The notes beneath the pieces are model-generated. The model did no database searches. It saw only the letters and a list, made by a program, of their open reading frames with translations, and was not told the origin of the DNA. DNA of 64,000 bases from Aquimarina atlantica. Its GTDB lineage: Bacteria > Bacteroidota > Bacteroidia > Flavobacteriales > Flavobacteriaceae. Each line of letters starts with the position of its first letter. Position 1 is the stretch's first letter. Below, piece after piece: positions 62,462 to 64,000 of this stretch. The translations under genes and the position numbers were made by a program. The stretch covers positions 470,626 to 534,625 of the forward strand of contig NZ_AQRA01000003.1 of NCBI RefSeq assembly GCF_000626715.1, in the 5' to 3' direction.

Positions 62462-63124
62462 TTATTTAACAACAAATACTACATTAATCAGTGCATTATA
62501 ATCTGCTGGGGTATTAACAATACTATAGCTCATATTTCCATTACCATCTATCGATATTGTTGTCGGATTTCCGAAAACACTCTGATCAGCAAAGGTTACA
62601 TAGTAATATAACTCATTTCTTGCGTATGTCGGAATAGTAGGAGCGTTAGCAGCATCACTTGATGCTACAGGCGATCCGAACTGGTCAATGTATTCTTGAT
62701 ATAGGTCAATAGGTGGTTTGGCACCTACCGAAGAAGCATCAACTGCAATAGATGGTGGATAAAAAATCCTTGCTGCTTTAGAAGTGATAGGAGCAATGGC
62801 TTGTATTACTCCCTGAACCGTTGTTTCGTTGGTAATAGTTGTTGCCCCACTTTCGTCAACATCTATAGGAGTAGCCAGGTTTACTTCAGAATCTAATTGA
62901 TCATCAGTGCTCCTCTGCCATCCTGTATTAGTAAATCTATAAATTTCCTGATCATCTAAATTAAAAACTACTGAACCGATACTAGGACCAATAATTGCAT
63001 TTATTTCAGCTAAATCAGTAGCAGCAGGTAATCCCATTAATGCAGCAGCATCACCTGTGCCAATTTGTGCAAACATGCCAGCGGATAAAATAAATGACAA
63101 AGCTATTAGGGGTATTTTTTTCAT
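62462..63124 (-). CDS. Hypothetical secreted protein between collagen-like and adhesin genes
   Basis: A 220-residue exported protein (signal peptide to about SAGMFAQ) that I do not recognise. Landmarks: SVVFNLDDQEIYRFTNTGWQ, then a low-complexity Ala/Thr region, and ELYYYVTFADQSVFGNPTTISIDGNGNMSY, with a beta-rich end (ALINVVFVVK). It has neither sorting domain nor lipoprotein signal. Its position between two surface-type proteins suggests a structural or assembly role in the same product. Confidence 0.7.
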   Translation of the reverse strand: MKKIPLIALSFILSAGMFAQIGTGDAAALMGLPAATDLAEINAIIGPSIGSVVFNLDDQEIYRFTNTGWQRSTDDQLDSEVNLATPIDVDESGATTITNETTVQGVIQAIAPITSKAARIFYPPSIAVDASSVGAKPPIDLYQEYIDQFGSPVASSDAANAPTIPTYARNELYYYVTFADQSVFGNPTTISIDGNGNMSYSIVNTPADYNALINVVFVVK

Positions 63125-63209
63125 TTTTAATAGTATTACACTTTTCCTTACCTTAAATTTTTTAGATACCTGATCTTAGTCTTATTTAAAAGATAGGTAA
63201 ATAATTGAA

Positions 63210-64000
<791 letters not shown>

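Overview
The window is a low-GC chromosomal stretch from a member of the Bacteroidota, most probably a marine Flavobacteriaceae of the Aquimarina type. The evidence is type IX secretion (T9SS) parts and cargo (PorT, a DUF5103 plug protein, one type A and one type B C-terminal sorting domain), a TamL outer-membrane lipoprotein, a six-gene Na+-NQR operon, SusE-style small lipoproteins, DUF3667, DUF4846 and DUF5916 proteins, and promoters of the TAnnTTTG type with almost no Shine-Dalgarno sequences. The genus is an inference from gene style. No rRNA, tRNA, CRISPR array, prophage or intact insertion sequence was seen.

Layout. 1-108 is the tail of a lipoprotein. 191-7218 holds housekeeping and envelope genes (accD, fba, tamL, an rRNA 2'-O-methyltransferase, porT, ubiE/menG). 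7529-10376 is the potassium uptake pair trkA-trkH. 10392-21046 is mixed metabolism: an aminotransferase, a fatty acid desaturase, rsmG, an Old Yellow Enzyme with a divergent HxlR regulator, a GNAT, an FAD monooxygenase, pruA, an NRDE protein and a probable permuted papain-fold protein. 21039-28469 holds apaG, a DUF3667 membrane protein, a 1300-residue mosaic T9SS cargo, a MITE-like inverted-repeat element and the T9SS plug-type protein.

28656-34740 is nqrABCDEF. Its flavinylation enzyme apbE lies about 9 kb further on (44064-45059), with a conserved unknown gene directly upstream. In between are a membrane LytTR regulator, a DUF5916 outer-membrane protein, a glycan-binding/DUF4846 pair, a decayed intergenic region, and a three-gene unit encoding an unknown protein, a histidine kinase and a LytTR response regulator. 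45063-56708 contains a methyltransferase, map, a RidA/thioredoxin pair, a lipoprotein, an ECF sigma/FecR pair, gpmI, two secreted single-domain ankyrin paralogs, an M48 protease, a CAP lipoprotein, an M15 peptidase and a stand-alone clpP.

The right end (57460-64000, minus strand) is a cell-surface locus. A collagen-like protein with 15-residue [15 protein letters not shown] repeats (cut by the window edge) is followed by a small secreted protein and an 1111-residue CUB/Calx-beta adhesin without a recognised T9SS sorting domain, then by a T9SS type B cargo. This locus and the glycan-binding/DUF4846 pair are the most interesting under-described parts. Nothing here proves a wholly new system.
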